64,000 bases of DNA, from assembly GCA_026874595.1 (NCBI GenBank), contig CM049312.1, positions 31,749,456 to 31,813,455 of the forward strand. The letters run 5' to 3'. The notes below the pieces were generated by a model. That model searched no databases. It worked only from the letters and a program-made list of their open reading frames with translations, and was not told where the DNA came from. A program made the position numbers and the translations under genes. Below are positions 12,273 through 26,099 of this stretch, piece by piece. Every line of letters starts with the position of its first letter. The first letter of the stretch is position 1. Origin of the DNA: Sipunculus nudus (taxonomy: Eukaryota > Annelida > Sipuncula > Golfingiida > Sipunculidae).

Positions 12273-15200
12273 TATCCATCACGATTTCCTGCGACCCGGT
12301 AGATGTGCACTCGAATATATCAGGTCACGAAGAGGGTTCCTGCAAAACAATTCTGTCAAAGATCCCCCTTTTGAGAAGGGATCGCCGATGAGAATTATTT
12401 TGAGCCGGTCACCGCGAAATGTAAGAAAACTCCAGATAGGGTCCCCTGTGTAAAACTCTGTCCCGCAATCACATACTCTATGGCCATTGTGTTACCGGGC
12501 CCGAAGACACAAAGAAAAGAGGCGACGGCGGGGTAGCAAATATCAAAATTATTAATTATGCACGTAATACGCAAATATTGCAAATAAAAGTGGGTGGATT
12601 CTCTTCGGAGCATATGTATGTAAAAAATCACGGCAATTCGTACGGTGGTATCAGAGGAGAAACGGAAAAATACAGAAATCGCCTTACGCTATTAATATAC
12701 AGATACACAGAATAATTTAAAAATCAGCTGGTAAAGAAGACTGGATTAATATTTGGTCTCACATATTCGGCAAGACCAAAATGTTTTAAAATTAGCTCTA
12801 AAAACGCAAGTTTTTTCATTAATTCCGTTTTTTAACAGTGGAAATAATATGAGTTACATGGTTCAGGTTTCCTGGCGATTTTAATGGTTTTGTTTAGATA
12901 TTTGCACTTGCAGTTTTTACCTGCTTATTAGCCATGGGTCTTTTACTATTGATATATACCTTATGTAAATCTGAGCTTTCTCGTTTTATTTCCTTGCAAC
13001 AGACTTATGTCGTCTCTCGCCGGGTGTAAGTCAACAACTTTTGGTAAAGGAGTGAATATTATTATGTGAGCATGACAGGCGACGCTAGCCGCTGTCACTG
13101 TGTCAGCTGCCACAGCCTTCCCGTTCGACAACCCGCTCTCTCCCGTGTTTCTGTTTCGAGAATGTATGTTCCCTCCTGTTAGAACATTGTTGGATACAAA
13201 CAGTGGGTCAGAATCAAGAAGACACAAGCAAAAAGGAGTTGACAAGTAAAGCGTGCGGTTTGTTGACAACGGGACACGTGTCATTCAAACAAGAAGTGAC
13301 GAGGGCCGGCCCCTCAGTGCTGCCGTCATGGTGGACAAAATAGAACTAAGAATCTTCGAGTTGCCCATTATTATTACATAATTAGTGGTAAGGAAGTTCT
13401 AAGGGTCATATGAGGCAGATCAATCGATATAACGAACTCTTCTGAAAATCCTAACACTTGAAGTTCAACTAGAAGGCAGGTGGCGCTGTTTGTACCGTCT
13501 TTCTCGACACTATGAAAACTATTAAACACGCACACTGCTGTCAAGAAAAGCCTCGAGAAAAAACATACAAGTTACCAAGGGGTGTCTGACACTCAACAGA
13601 TCTCTGACACTGAGAAATTCTATCAACTTAGATTGGTTATTTTTGCAATTATGTGTGTATGTGGAAGTTGTAATGAGTTTATTGAATTGATTTTCTTCAA
13701 ATATGCCATGATAATATATATGTGTAAACGATGTATGTTCCTTCAAATTGTGCATACAATGAATCGAATTAATTTGCTGGGCTAATTTTGTGACAAGTAC
13801 ACCCTAATTTCTAAGATTGGAAAATATGATTGTAATTCGCAAAATTAAATTACCTGGCACCGATAGTCTTGCGCAGCTAAAGGGCTAACCATGACCAATA
13901 AGCGTAAGAATTTCAGAAATATCCATGCAATCATCATTGAGATATTTTATCTTAAGTATGATTTTTTATTCATTAACAGCCAAAACTGTAAAAATGTCAT
14001 AATTTTGTCAGCAAGAGTTCTGAAGAACTGGCTGGCCAAAGGTTTCTACATTTTTCACATGGTCACAATGATATATTTGCAGATGATGCGCAATGGTTTG
14101 TTTTACAGCCCAGACCACTAACAGGGGTCTGATTTTCTAAGCGGTAAAACATACAAAAACACGCACGTATCTCACAGAATATAGATCACAGTGACCTAAT
14201 TTTTCGAAGGCAATGAGATTTACCAAGGACATATATGGATATTAAGTAAAACGTTTAAAGATTAGGCAGACACAACTTGAACCTTGTACAAAAAATACGA
14301 CAAAAATGTAGATTGCACCACCCGTTTACCAAAGCCGAAATAGATATCCATGATAATTACGTTTAAATGTCTCAGATTGCCTGCTGAAACCCTTAAATAA
14401 TAGTTATTATATCTGTCAGTATGGTTTTCTTTTTCTGCCCTGTACTTTCCTCAGGCCAGTAGGGTCCTGTAACCATAAATCCCTGCTCAGTTTTTAAGTT
14501 TTGTCTGAGTGCAGTGGTCCCGGTTCAATGCCCTGTGTATTCATTCGGTTTAAAGTTGTTGTCCCCTTCTTTCTATTTTATGAGCAAGAAGTCCCCTTTC
14601 TCCCAGTCACAAGTCCCTATTGGTGTCCCAGTAATCACGCCCCCTCCCAAGTGATGCTGTGATGTTTTCGTCTTTTGCGTAAGGAATTTTGTGTGAAGGT
14701 CAACCTGGGACTGAGAGGTTCAACTGTAAGTTGAACACAAAACTGCTTCATGAAGCATTAAGTGGAAGTCAGAGAGGACATTTACGGTACATGAGATAAT
14801 TGTACAAATGGTAACAACTATCTATGGTTGACCACGTGACACAACCATTGATAAGGAATCCCATTTAAAGTATGAATTTTAGGTAAAAATCAGACGCAAC
14901 ACCTGTATTTTGCAAATATGATCGCCGCAGCTGTGAAGAACAGATCTTCTTCAGAATTTCTATGGTGATAGAGACGTGAGAATGATGCATGTTCTTTCAA
15001 TCTATGAGCTGAGTTGTAGCTGAGCAGAGCTACAATTGTCACATTTCTCGATATGGAAGAACACAAAATTAAATCCATTTCTGTTATAAATTAATAAATA
15101 AAATATTTTAATATTAATACAAAATATTTTTTGGACTGAGGCAAGAGCATCATTAATCAACATAAATACAAGTAACTTTGCTACCCGTGAAATATTGAAG

Positions 15201-15298
15201 CAATGTTTTGTTCCATTTGAAGCGTTTAGTTGAGCCCAAACTAGATGGATCGGTATTTATATATCTGGCGAACAACATGATGGTTATATGACCTTGTT
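12273..15298. other. Region between duplication copy A and HNMT copy C
   Basis: No gene recognised. About 12250-12560 and 13000-13330 are distinctly GC-richer than the rest; the second contains a 107-codon minus-strand frame (12961-13284) without recognisable homology. About 13640-13760 and 14915-15045 share a diverged repeat: both minus strands read LKEH.SF...Y.H...EE..F. Confidence 0.4.
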
Positions 15299-15301
15299 TT
15301 A

Positions 15302-15753
15302 AGCCCCTTTCACACATTCACGGATGGCATTACGGATTATCCAGGAAAATCTTTCCGGGATCATCCGTGTTAACTCCGGCATCATCCGTGTTAATACCGG
15401 CATCACCGTGTAGGCATCCGGGGTGATCCTTGGTGCAACGGCATGTTCGGGGAAATAATTAAACCTGTGCAGTTTTTCGTCCCGGAGTACACGGATTAAA
15501 AAAATGGTCTGTATCACTCGTTGTTGGCACCTTGAACCTCCGCGTAGACACCGCATACATCCGAGAGTCTCCGTGTAGCCACCGGGAGCTCCAAATTGAG
15601 ACCAGGATCTTCTAACCATGCTTCGGGATGATCCGTGTTGCTATCCGTGAATGTGTAAGCCCCATAAAGGAAATCGCGCTGACGTCCCCGGAACACTACG
15701 GATCATAGTCCGGGATGATCCGTGTTGCTATCCGTGAATGAGTGAAAGGGGCT
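15302..15753. mobile_element. 452-bp MITE upstream of HNMT copy C (TTA target site)
   Basis: Inverted ends of about 40 bp with few mismatches: AGCCCCTTTCACACATTCAC on the left, AGCCCCTTTCACTCATTCAC on the right when reversed. TTA is on both sides (15299-15301, 15754-15756). It is GC-richer than its surroundings and full of ATCCGTGTTG words. No transposase. Confidence 0.8.
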
Positions 15754-15927
15754 TTAGGTCATAGATAGACCCAGTGGAAATGCGAACAATGATGTATATG
15801 CATATAAACGAGTTGAATTAATTCCCTATTTTTATGTTAACCGCCGATTTAAAAACCAGAATGTTTACTTTGCCTGGTCACATTCATCTGGCTTACAGGA
15901 GATTGAGGCAGCACTTCTTTGTCAACA

Positions 15928-17677
15928 ATGGAATCAAGTTGCTACGTAAAGGACTATATGACCTTTATTATGTATATGGATTATCGTGAGGTACTTGAAG
16001 CATGGGCAAGAAAAAATGTACCCGACCTGGTCAGACGTGTAATGAAGGCGGGGAACCCAGGGGACGGCGAATTAAGAATTTTATCCATTGGCCCAGGGGC
16101 AGGTTTGTGTAGATAATGTAGTGCTCTACAAAGTCACTCGTTTGGTCATTTGATATAACTGATCATTTCACAATGTTACTCGAATGACATATTATGTTTA
16201 TTTCAAAATGCATCTAAGATAAATAAAAATGACTTTAAACATTGGATTCAAATCAAAGGTATTAAGGTGTAAACCATTTTTAGTGTAAAACCATCTTTAG
16301 TTAACTGGATTAGAAACTTAGTCATGCTCACTTGCAGGTGTACCCGATGCCGCCATCTTGAATGAGATATGCTCCCTCAATCATTCATTCCGCTACACTG
16401 GGGTGGAACCAAACCGGGAATTCCTGAAACAGTTCAAGGCAAACGTCGCCCTTAACCCAAAGTACCATCAGGTGGATTTTCAGCTCAGGGAGATGAGGGC
16501 AGAGGATTTTCTCACCAGAGGAGACCATAGGGAAAAATACCACTTAATTCTGTTCATACACAGCCTGTACTATATTGTGGACGGTGTCGGCAGTTTGTTG
16601 AGGGGATATTTAAATATGTTACACAAAGGGGGCCATATAGTAGCAATTACTGCAACTGAAGGTATGCAATATATCACGCATTTTGTAATTTCAAATAAAT
16701 TGTGCAATGTGACAGATAGTATATGCATTTATGTATTTAGTATTATAGTTTTCCAAAATGTAGCAAAAGGCGTCATAGCATTATATTCAAACAGTTGTCA
16801 TATACGGCCACTATTAACGAACGTGCAACTATTTATGAGAACTCTAGAATTTATTTATATTAAATTGTACCGTAATTCAGATCAGACTGTATAGTTAATT
16901 TCTGACCTATAGCATGGGCACAATTAGCTTATTTTGTGCCTATCGACATTACTGTCAAATTGATAAGTTCGTATGTGACATTGCTGTATACTGTAAACGA
17001 CCGATAACAATTATTACAATTACCTGGAACACAGAGACATCGTTTGTCCGTTTAGAAATATACGTACTAAGGCGACAGACGTATGATCACATAAAGCTTA
17101 CACAGATAATTGATCAAGTGGTAAATAACTGTAGTGTTTACGTCGTTTTCTTTTTAGCAGAGACTGGTTTGTGTTCTTTTTTGAGAAGTTTCAAAGGGCA
17201 GATACCAAGAGTAGACCTTACTCATGCGGAAGACATTGAGAGTGCCCTGAAAAAAGAGGAAATCCCTTTCACCCGAAAACCATTTGAAGCCATTCTAGAC
17301 ATTGGTGTGTACACAGCTTTCCAACTGAATGAGCAATTTTAGCGTGTTCTTTTTATGGCCTTTTTATAGACTTTTATGTTACTTAATAATACATTTTATT
17401 TTAATGCAAAAAGGTAGGCAATAGCGGTGAAGGGAAAGCTCCGTAATAATAGAATTGTATACTTTTCATTTCAGCACCGATTCTAGAGGGCACTGAAGAT
17501 GGCGATCTTATTCTAGACTTTCTGACCTACATCCCACATTTTCGACAGGTGTCGCCACCATCACTCGTTTATGATTTCCTGGCGAAGCTTAAAGATGTGT
17601 CATTCGAACACGAAAAAGGACTTGTGTGTTCAAACAAATCAGTTGTTCACATGATACCTAAGGAGTCCTTTTTATAA
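15928..17677 (+). CDS. HNMT-like: HNMT-like SAM-dependent methyltransferase, copy C (intact, compact)
   Basis: Exons 15928-16102, 16338-16661, 17161-17304 and 17475-17677 join without stops into 281 residues, close to vertebrate HNMT (292). Introns are 235, 499 and 170 bp, all GT-AG, all phase 1. The ATG sits in a good context (A at -3, G at +4); an in-frame ATG three codons upstream (15919) is possible but not conserved in copy B. SAM motif I LSIGPGAG is at 52-59 and the acidic motif VEPN at about 81-84. FIHSLYYIVD begins near 131, and the family C-terminal stretch contains TEDGDLILDFL. The family transfers a methyl group from SAM to a small amine, histamine in vertebrates, in the cytosol. 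Of the three histamine contacts known in human HNMT, Asn283 appears kept as Asn268, whereas the Gln143 position is His133. The substrate is therefore uncertain. Exon 3 has a NAGNAG acceptor (TAGCAG) that could add one residue. Confidence 0.85.
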
Positions 17678-18127
17678 ATCAAATCACGAGGCTCGATCTT
17701 TTGCAATTAAATGAAATACTTTCATCTAGTTACGAAGGTAAAAAAGTGATATCTTTCATTAATCCTTTTAATACGTCGATCTGGTCAGAAATGAATTTAA
17801 GTAAATATATCTCGAAAGGGTTTGTGTGCTAGCATATCTATTATAATAATATTATAATGAATTAAATATATCTATTAAATATAATATGAAGAGATTGATA
17901 ATGAAAATCAACCATTTGTATATATGTAAATGAAGAAGAGATGACCTATCATAATGCATTTTTAACCTAATGGTAATCGGTCAATTAAAATATTTCGTCA
18001 AAAAAACAAATATAAAAGTCCAGTAACTGCCAAGGGTAACACTTCCCGACATTGAACCAAGCCATAAAGAGCATCTTCGAAACCAGCCTAAAAGTTGGTG
18101 ATCAACGAACACCTGTATGCAGCCAGG
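17678..18127. other. 3' flank of HNMT copy C
   Basis: AT-rich; ATTAAA at 17706-17711 is a candidate poly(A) signal 29 bp after the stop. Nothing else recognised. Confidence 0.35.
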
Positions 18128-18963
18128 TAAATTTGCTTATAAATGGGTTTTCATATTAAAACAATAATTTTTATCAGAGAAAAAAAATGATTATAAAGTT
18201 ATGATCATAAAATGTACAAATGTTCCTTTTTTTAATGGGCTGCTTTTACTCTGTTAATGTTTGACTGTTGTTCAATTAAGTGACATAAAGGTTTGGTCTT
18301 ACATATATTTTATGTATTTATATATGTGTTATATACACATGTATATTTATATATATGTATATATATATGTTAATATTTATATATGTATACATGTATATGT
18401 GTGTAAATATATGTGTATATATACATGTATAATTGTGTATATATAAATACTAGTTTTGTGTATACACATATATTTATATATATTTATAAATGCGTGTGCA
18501 TATATATATGTGTATATATATATACCTATATATATATTTTTATCTTTATATACAGATTTTATTTCTATATTTATATATTAATGTAAGGATACACACAAAC
18601 ATGTATATACACATACACACATATATATTCATGTATATACACATATATACACATAACCACATATACACACATATGCACATATATATATACATACATATAC
18701 ACATAAATTTATACAACACACACATCTGCTACATTGTCTTCAATTCTTGGGTTATTCTTTTGTGTGTATTCAGCAAGATAAATTTGCTTATAAATGGGTT
18801 TGAAACAATTATTACAATGTTTAAAACAATTATTTTATCAGAGAAAAAAAATGATTATAAAGTTCTGATAATAAAATGTACAAATGTTCCTTTTTTAATG
18901 GGCTGTTTTTTCTCTGTTAATGTTTGACTGTTGTACAATCAAGTGACATAAAGGTTTGGTCTC
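18128..18963 (+). repeat. Direct repeat of about 175 bp bracketing a TA/TATG microsatellite
   Basis: 18128-18301 and 18778-18963 are near-identical (both start TAAATTTGCTTATAAATGGG and end AAAGGTTTGGTCT). Between them is about 430 bp of TATATATG/ACATATAT repeats whose purine/pyrimidine pattern reverses midway. Long open frames here (18261-18446, 18490-18927) are repeat artefacts. A C17 run follows at about 18969. Confidence 0.85.
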
Positions 18964-19499
18964 ACTAACCCCCCCCCCCCCCCCTGAAAAGAACGTTTAA
19001 TCATATAACTCTTTACAATTAATGTTTTAACAGTTTTCACTGTTGGCTTGTTAAAGAGTTATGAAATTAATGTAGTTAATTGAAATTAATTAAGAATAGC
19101 AGAGAACAATGCTGATTAAAGAGAAAAGGTTAGGAAGAGGGTAACGGGTGTGTGAGAGGGAAAGCAAGTGGGAGGAGGATGGATGAAGAAATGCCTCTGT
19201 CACAGAAAGAATGTGTGTCACATCGAGCGCTTCATGTTTTTGTTGACGAAAGCAAAATCATCTAGTTCTACATGCAGCTGCTACCATTTGTGCCTACCTG
19301 AATGAAAGAGTGTAAAAATCAAGTGATTTCTCACAGCTTGCAGATAATAGGCCAGAGTGACATTTGGGGGGACCTCCATGAAAGTCATGTATGAGGATTT
19401 TAGTCCAAATGGAAACAATTTGTGCTCCATCGGACTCACTTGGTGCTTATAAATCATGTTTTCTTTCCTAATTTGTAAAATATAGGTAACCATGACCTT

Positions 19500-20940
19500 A
19501 TTTCAAGTTTCCAAGGATATTTTTCATGGAACTCTAAGGATGTCATGTAAGAAGATCCTGTTAATGGACATTAGAAATTCTCAAAAATTGACATAAAAAT
19601 GCTTTTAAAATGTTGAAACTAGCATGGCCTTGATTTTGCAGTGCAGTTATATGTATCCCCCTATGGGCCGTCCCAAAACATTAGGGGTAAAATATACATT
19701 ATCTCAATACAATGAATCTAATTTTTCAGCAGATTAGACCTCTAGGTCAAGCTCACCGCTTTTGACAACTCTGATGATATTTTGGCAGAAAGGACTGATG
19801 TGTCAAATTTGAAGAAAAAATCTTCAGTACTTTCAAAGTTATGGTGTCACCATAATCCTATAATTGAATAAATTTGACCTTGAAGATCAAGGTCAAGGTC
19901 ACAGGATTTTGAACACGTCCAATATTTTGGTGGGAACAATTGTTGTACCAAATTTAAGAACAAGATGTGAATACTTTAAAAGTTATCGGGTTAAATTATT
20001 TTTAATTTCCGCAGACTCCTCCAAGATTTTCGTAGGAAAAATTGTAGTACCATATTTAAGAACAAAATATGGAATACTTCAGAAGTTATCAGGTTCACAC
20101 AAATTTAAAATTTCGGCATATTTTACCTTGAAGATGAAGGTCAAGATAACCGGTTTTCCAACTCTTCCCAGATTTTTATATGAAAAAATGTTGGTGTTTC
20201 AAATTTTGGCGGAAAATATGCATCCCTTCAAAAGTTATTGTGTTCACAAGATATCCTACAGATGACGACAACGATGGTCTCAAACAGGGAAAACAATGCG
20301 TAAAAATAATGGCACTTTAAGTGTACAGGAACACACTATGATCACTATGCATGCAAAAAAATCATGACCATCAGTATATTAGTTATTCAGATACTGGAAC
20401 TTTTGTATCATATTTTTAATTATTCTAGGGGTAACCTATGAGCCCCTTAGCTCGGAGGATATGGGTAACAGAGACCTAATATTAGAATTCCATTAAGACT
20501 TTGCATGGACCTCCTTGGATGATAAGTTAATAGATTCTTTGTGAAACAGTGATGAATTGTGCCCTGTTAACAGATGAGGCTTTATTTGAAACTCTGAAAA
20601 ATAAAGAAAATGCGTAAAAAATTCGATCAAATCAGATGGCACCAAAAATCAATGCAGGAACTGATGAAACACTCCATGATAAATATGCATGCAAAAAGTC
20701 ATGTCCATCAGTGCATTAGGTATTCAGATACTGAATTTTTATAATCAATTTTATATTTATTCTGGGGAGGGAGGTTACTAAGGACCCCAAAGCTCGCAGG
20801 ATATGGATAACGAAGACCTATTTTCAGGTTTCCTTGGAGATTTTTCATGGACTTGCCTGGATGTACAAGTAGAGGTTTCTAGGTCCAACGGTTTACATTT
20901 TTTGCTCTGTTAACGGACGACAGACAAAGAAAAAGTTATT
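19500..20940 (+). repeat. Degenerate dispersed repeat with GGTCAAGGTCA words
   Basis: Recurring phrases such as TTTCCTTGGAGATTTTTCATGG (19510, 20830), AAAAATCATGACCATCAGT (20355, 20695) and AGATCAAGGTCAAGGTCAC (19883). The frame at 19864-20265 runs across several units and is unlikely to be a gene. Confidence 0.6.
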
Positions 20941-22149
20941 GGTCCTTATATAGAAAACATAAATATTATTTATTATTTATTTAAAAAGGTTATGAATATG
21001 ATAAAAAAATGATGGCAGGTAAAAGCTTGCTCTCTGCTTATTTTGTCTGGCTAAAATCATGCCGAAGGCTGCGGTCTCTGAGATGCAGAACAAACAGGTA
21101 CTCAAATCCATTTGTAACGAAGGCGATAAGATTGATAAAAGCAAAATATAATATTACTTCTTCATTTCTTCTTTTTTTCATTCTTACTATTATTATATCT
21201 TGTATTGTGTCATTGTTTTGCATTCAGCACTATGTCTTATATATGATATCACCCGCAAAGCAAATTCCTGTATTGGTATTGAACCAATATTGTATTTTAT
21301 CAGTACGTTTTGTTTAATTTGGTATAGATGGCTGAAAGTATATATATAAAACATATAACTCAGGGGTTAACTTTCGTCGGATGGGTGCATACCTTACATT
21401 TATTTGTGAAAAGTGACGAATTGTATTGAACCTCCATGTTGGCAGCATAGGTGATTCTCGGCATTCTGCGCTGGAGCTTAACACATGGGGTTCGGTGAGG
21501 CGTGCAGCTTCAACCTTAGGACAATTTCAGTGTCTGCTAGTGAAACTTACCAGTAACGATTTGGAATTCTAATTGTTATATGGTACCTGTTCTTAATGAT
21601 GTTTCTCATAAGTGCCCAAGCTATTTTTCCGTCTATGCCTAAGCCACATTACATCATTTTGTTCAGTAAAGATGGACTCATTTAGAAGCAACGACTAATT
21701 AATAGCCAGACAAAGGCCTGTCTCCAATTAAATTTTATGTTCACATCTGACTGCCATAGTTGCAAGCACAATGGAAATGTTACAACCAGATTTAAATATT
21801 CATAATTTGGTTATCCTGAATATAAGTTTTTTAAAGGGAAAGAAAAAAAACTATTCCTTTTTTTATCGATAACTTGGCATGCTCACACATGCAATAGTCC
21901 GGAATGAATTTGGCTTTCTTTGGGGTCTGAAAGTTAGGCAGTTCAGCTTCAGGGTTTATAAACAGAATATTCTCTGATTTTTTAAATTTATAACCCATAA
22001 TATTTTTAAACTCATCTTGCATAATTTTAAATAAGCGATATGTGTTAATCATCAGGTATATCAAAAATATTGCTCAAGTTCACCTTTAAAGTAAGAATAG
22101 GGAATATAGATGGCCATAAGTTGTCCATGTGCTGTGTTTCTTAAATTAG
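20941..22149. other. No feature recognised
   Basis: AT-rich intergenic DNA. The frame at 21009-21317 on the plus strand has no recognisable motif. Confidence 0.3.
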
Positions 22150-24663
22150 TTACCGCAAATTTGGTATTTTCTCTTTTATGGTGATGCAAGTCCTCCTGAG
22201 GGCTGGCACTCTCAGGGAAATTCTATGTGTGTGCTCAGCGATTTGATCAGCTGCGGGGTCATGGAGACTAGCTTCTTGTGTACCAGGAGCAAGAGTTGTC
22301 AAATTACATATGACAGTCGCTGGGGTTGTTGGGGCAGGCAAAGGGTTGATTTGGTCGCACAGCTAAATCCTTCGGATAAATGCCGGCTGCTGAATTGGGG
22401 ATCCTTTCATCTGTGTCACAGGGAGATGGTCTTAAAAGATTGTTCGAAGTGCTTTTTGGCATGCTCTTCTGCTAGTTTATGATGCTCAACATTGCTTTTA
22501 ATGTTTGGTTTGTGTCGCTTGATTAGTCTTTCTGAACAATGACCCTTCTGTTCAGAATATCCTGAAAAAATTGTGGCATTCCATTGTTGCAACCCTTCCA
22601 AGACTGTATGCAGGTCTGCCATATAGAACTTAGCGAGTACGGTGTTCAGCCACCGGGGTCTGATCCCTGCTTGAGGGTTGCTTGCAGTTACAGGGCCAAC
22701 AGGGGACAGTTCTTGAGAGTGGTGCGGGTCTGTGGTGTCTTGGTCGGTATGTGGCACATCATCTATTTTTAAGAGGTTACTAAGGGATAATCACAGATAA
22801 TTTCATAATTACTGGCCGGAAATAAAAGATTTCTGCAAGCATGTTTGTCAGTTGCGTATGTCTGTTGGTTTGTTTTTCACGATGTTTGTTTGTCAGTACT
22901 CTCCTATCCACAATTTTATAGCAATCATTCTGAAAATTACAATGTTGACTGAATGTCAAAAGTCATTGAAGCCTATCATTTCAGGTCAACATAGGTCAAA
23001 GGTCAAGGTCATAAAAAAGAGTCATCTTTCTCAACTTTGTATCGCTTTGTCAAATGGTTTGTCTGTCTGTTAGATGTCCTCAATCTTGCCTTCTTGGTGG
23101 TTCTAGTGTCTCATATATAGCATTCTAACAAACCACAGTTTTGCAGGAATCCTTTTAAAATTGGTACATCTTTCGTCATACAGTAATATCTCGAATGTGA
23201 TTTTTCATTTTAGGAAAATAGCCACTAGGGGGCGCTGCACTTGAAACTACTAAATGTCATTATTGGCCATAATTAAAACACTTTAACAATTTTTGCTTTA
23301 TCTCTAACACTGTAAACCTTAATTACATAAACAATAGCTTATTTACTTACTCTGGGTCTTCTTTATAATTTGGACAAGTCGTTGTTGTTAATATGTCTGT
23401 TACTTCAAAACATTTCAAAATGTTATTTTCCTCATAACTTTGTCATTTCTGGTCCTATTTACACAAACTGTTTCTCATTTTTATCGTCTTCGTCTTCTGC
23501 AACGAATCACTCAAGTCAATATGTCTCAACTTTATGTCACTTTTTTAATTTATCTGTCTGTTTGTCAATTGTCCTCAATATTGCCTTCTAGATATTACAT
23601 AGCATTCTTCAAGCCATGGTTTACCAGGAATCACGTTTCGTACATCGGAATGGTAACTGAAAGCTTTATTTGTGAATTTTTAAATAGTTCATAGTTCAGG
23701 TCAAGGTCATCAAAACATGTCAAATCTTATTTTCTTCATAACTCTGTCAATATTGGTCCTATCCTAACAAACTAAGGCTTATTTTCTCCTTTTCTCCTCT
23801 TCTTTATGACATGATCCAGTTATCTGTCTTCCACTCTGTCTCAGATATTTCACATCTTTGTCGAAAACAATCACAGCCACATAAACTAAACCTCATTTAT
23901 CCTCACACTGCCCTCACTCACCTTGGCATTGGTATAACTGTTTGTCTGTATTCCGGCAAGCGCTTGCCTCCGGTGGTCTTGTTTGAGTTCTTGTATACTT
24001 TTATTTTGTTCCTTGTGGTTCTCATTCGGATGATCAGCTTTGTCGTCTTCATTCTCCACTTGTGGTCATGGGCTGCTGCCAAAGGAGGAGACGGCATATC
24101 TCGTGTGTGCTATGATTGCCACTGATGGTAAAGAGCATGGTGTTTTGGCTGAATATGGGTAGAGACGAGACCCCTTTTTGAAAACTTTCTCTCAGGGAAG
24201 TATTTGTTTGTCTTCTATGGTGGCCCATAGTCTTCTGTCTTTGAGGTTGGTGGCTGGTTTTTGCAGTAAAGTTCATATGGTATGGTTTGTACTTGTTAAC
24301 TCCATTGCCCAGTGCTTTCATGGATTCAAGTGATTTGAATAGTTAGGAATTGCTTTGATATAACACTTCGCAACGGTTCATCATATTAACCTGTCCAAGT
24401 TTTTTTTTCTCTGTTGGTAACTAAAGCATCCTAGGGATATCAGTTGCCTTTATCTTCAGTGTTATGGCACAGTAACGGTTCGTACCTGCATGACCATTCA
24501 GCTCTAAAATATTCCTTATGTTTTCATGTCTGTGTGGATCGATGGTCGTTTCTAATGTTGGGCCACTGGTAGACATCGTCTCAACTTGCACGCTGTCTTC
24601 CAGAGTGATGGAGTTAGTTATATCAACTTTGTAGTGATCAAATTTCCCACGTACCGTTTGCAA
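22150..24663 (-). other. Cluster of unassigned minus-strand open frames
   Basis: Minus-strand frames at 22150-22341, 22416-22757 (113 codons, ordinary polar composition), 24049-24321 and 24421-24663 lie in slightly GC-richer DNA than the surroundings. I recognise no domain and cannot chain them with convincing splice sites. They may be exons of an unknown gene, a decayed transposon, or chance. 22980-23030 and 23690-23760 hold AGGTCA-word repeats. Confidence 0.25.
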
Positions 24664-26099
24664 CGAAAATATACAGATACAAATAAATCAGTTAAGCAAA
24701 GAAAGTCCTTTTTATAGAAAAAACGGTGTCTTTAATGCTTTCAAGTATTGAATAATATATATTTGTAATCAGTAATACAGAAAGACTTTGTGCAATGTAT
24801 GCGTTTCTGTGTCATTATCAGTTCTGTACAGGCTTCAGTTAGGTTTCATGGACACATAAATAGCATTATGGCATCCTGGCCCTTACATTGAAACATAGAT
24901 AAAGTTCAGGCTGTTTAGACTGTATGAGGTATAGCAGGCAAGAGCCACAGTTGAGTAGACTTGTTACTAAAACAAAGACATTGATAATATTTTGTGTCAA
25001 AATAACATACAGATATATCAGATATCATAATGCATTTGAAATAATGTTATCCAATTACATCCATCAATTCTCATTACCAAATGTGTGTGAAAATGTGTCC
25101 CCTTGCCCCAGCATAGCTACTATCACTTGTAAATTTCCAGCCTAATTGGTCATCCTGTGGCTGCAATTGATACAAGGGCACCAGTAAACCAAAAGTTAAT
25201 GTATGGATTCCTTTGAATCATGCTGATCAGATATAGCATCATCACTTGCTAAAAAGCTGGTAGCTGAGGTAATACCTATTTGAACTGTTGAGTTTGTCTG
25301 CAGGGAATATCTAGGAACAGTTCTGCTCAGATCATCCATAACGTGTGCATACAAATTCATGTCGCACATATTACCAACACCCAAGTCAGATGAGGACTTC
25401 AATTACTAATCTTTTGTTTTCGAATTATGATGCATTGTTACAGGTATCTGTTTTATTGTCCGCAGGAGTGTTACATATGTCTGTTGACATTCTGATTCGC
25501 GTAGTGCAGGCACATTTCGTTGTTATTGGAACCTCGCTTGTTGGGCGCTGGCTTGCGTGTGGGGCCTGAAAACATAGAGACACAGCATTCTTTTTCTAGG
25601 TGTTTCGGGTCTGTTCATGTGCGTGTGTATTGTTCTTTGGGAATTTTCAATTTCTAGAATTTTCGGATGAGAAGCTACAAATTAGGGGCTGTGTTTAGAG
25701 CCGTCAGGAGGAAAATACCAGCGAGCACTAAGAATGTTACTTTCTCGTCAGTTTTGGGACCTTACCGATAATTCCATTGTTGTCAGATATTTAACGGACT
25801 GTCTCCAGTTTGCCTTTGAATTATTACCATTTACGTGGATTAGACAATGTTACTGGGATTAAACATTTAAAACATCTTCAGTTAAAAAAAACACTGTTCT
25901 TATATATATGAAGTTAGCTTGTAAACACCTTACTCTTATATATCATTCCAATTCTGAAGCCACTGCATAGGTTTCCGGAGAACTTGGAATTATGATCGAG
26001 TGGCATGTGAACTGCTGCGCCCTCATTTTTGGTTGACCTCTGACCTTTTTGTCTCTGCAGAGCGTCAATCTGTATGTCTGTTTTCAAACATAAACCCAC
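24664..26099. other. No gene recognised
   Basis: AT-rich. The last part (from about 25935) is similar to 29385-29570 and begins the GGTGGCGCC repeat domain. Confidence 0.35.

Noticed and set aside
18261-18927. Tyr/Ile-rich open frames
   Set aside because: Translation of TA/TATG microsatellite; no real gene.
19864-20265. 133-codon frame as a gene
   Set aside because: It runs through GGTCAAGGTCA-type dispersed repeats and has no recognisable motif.
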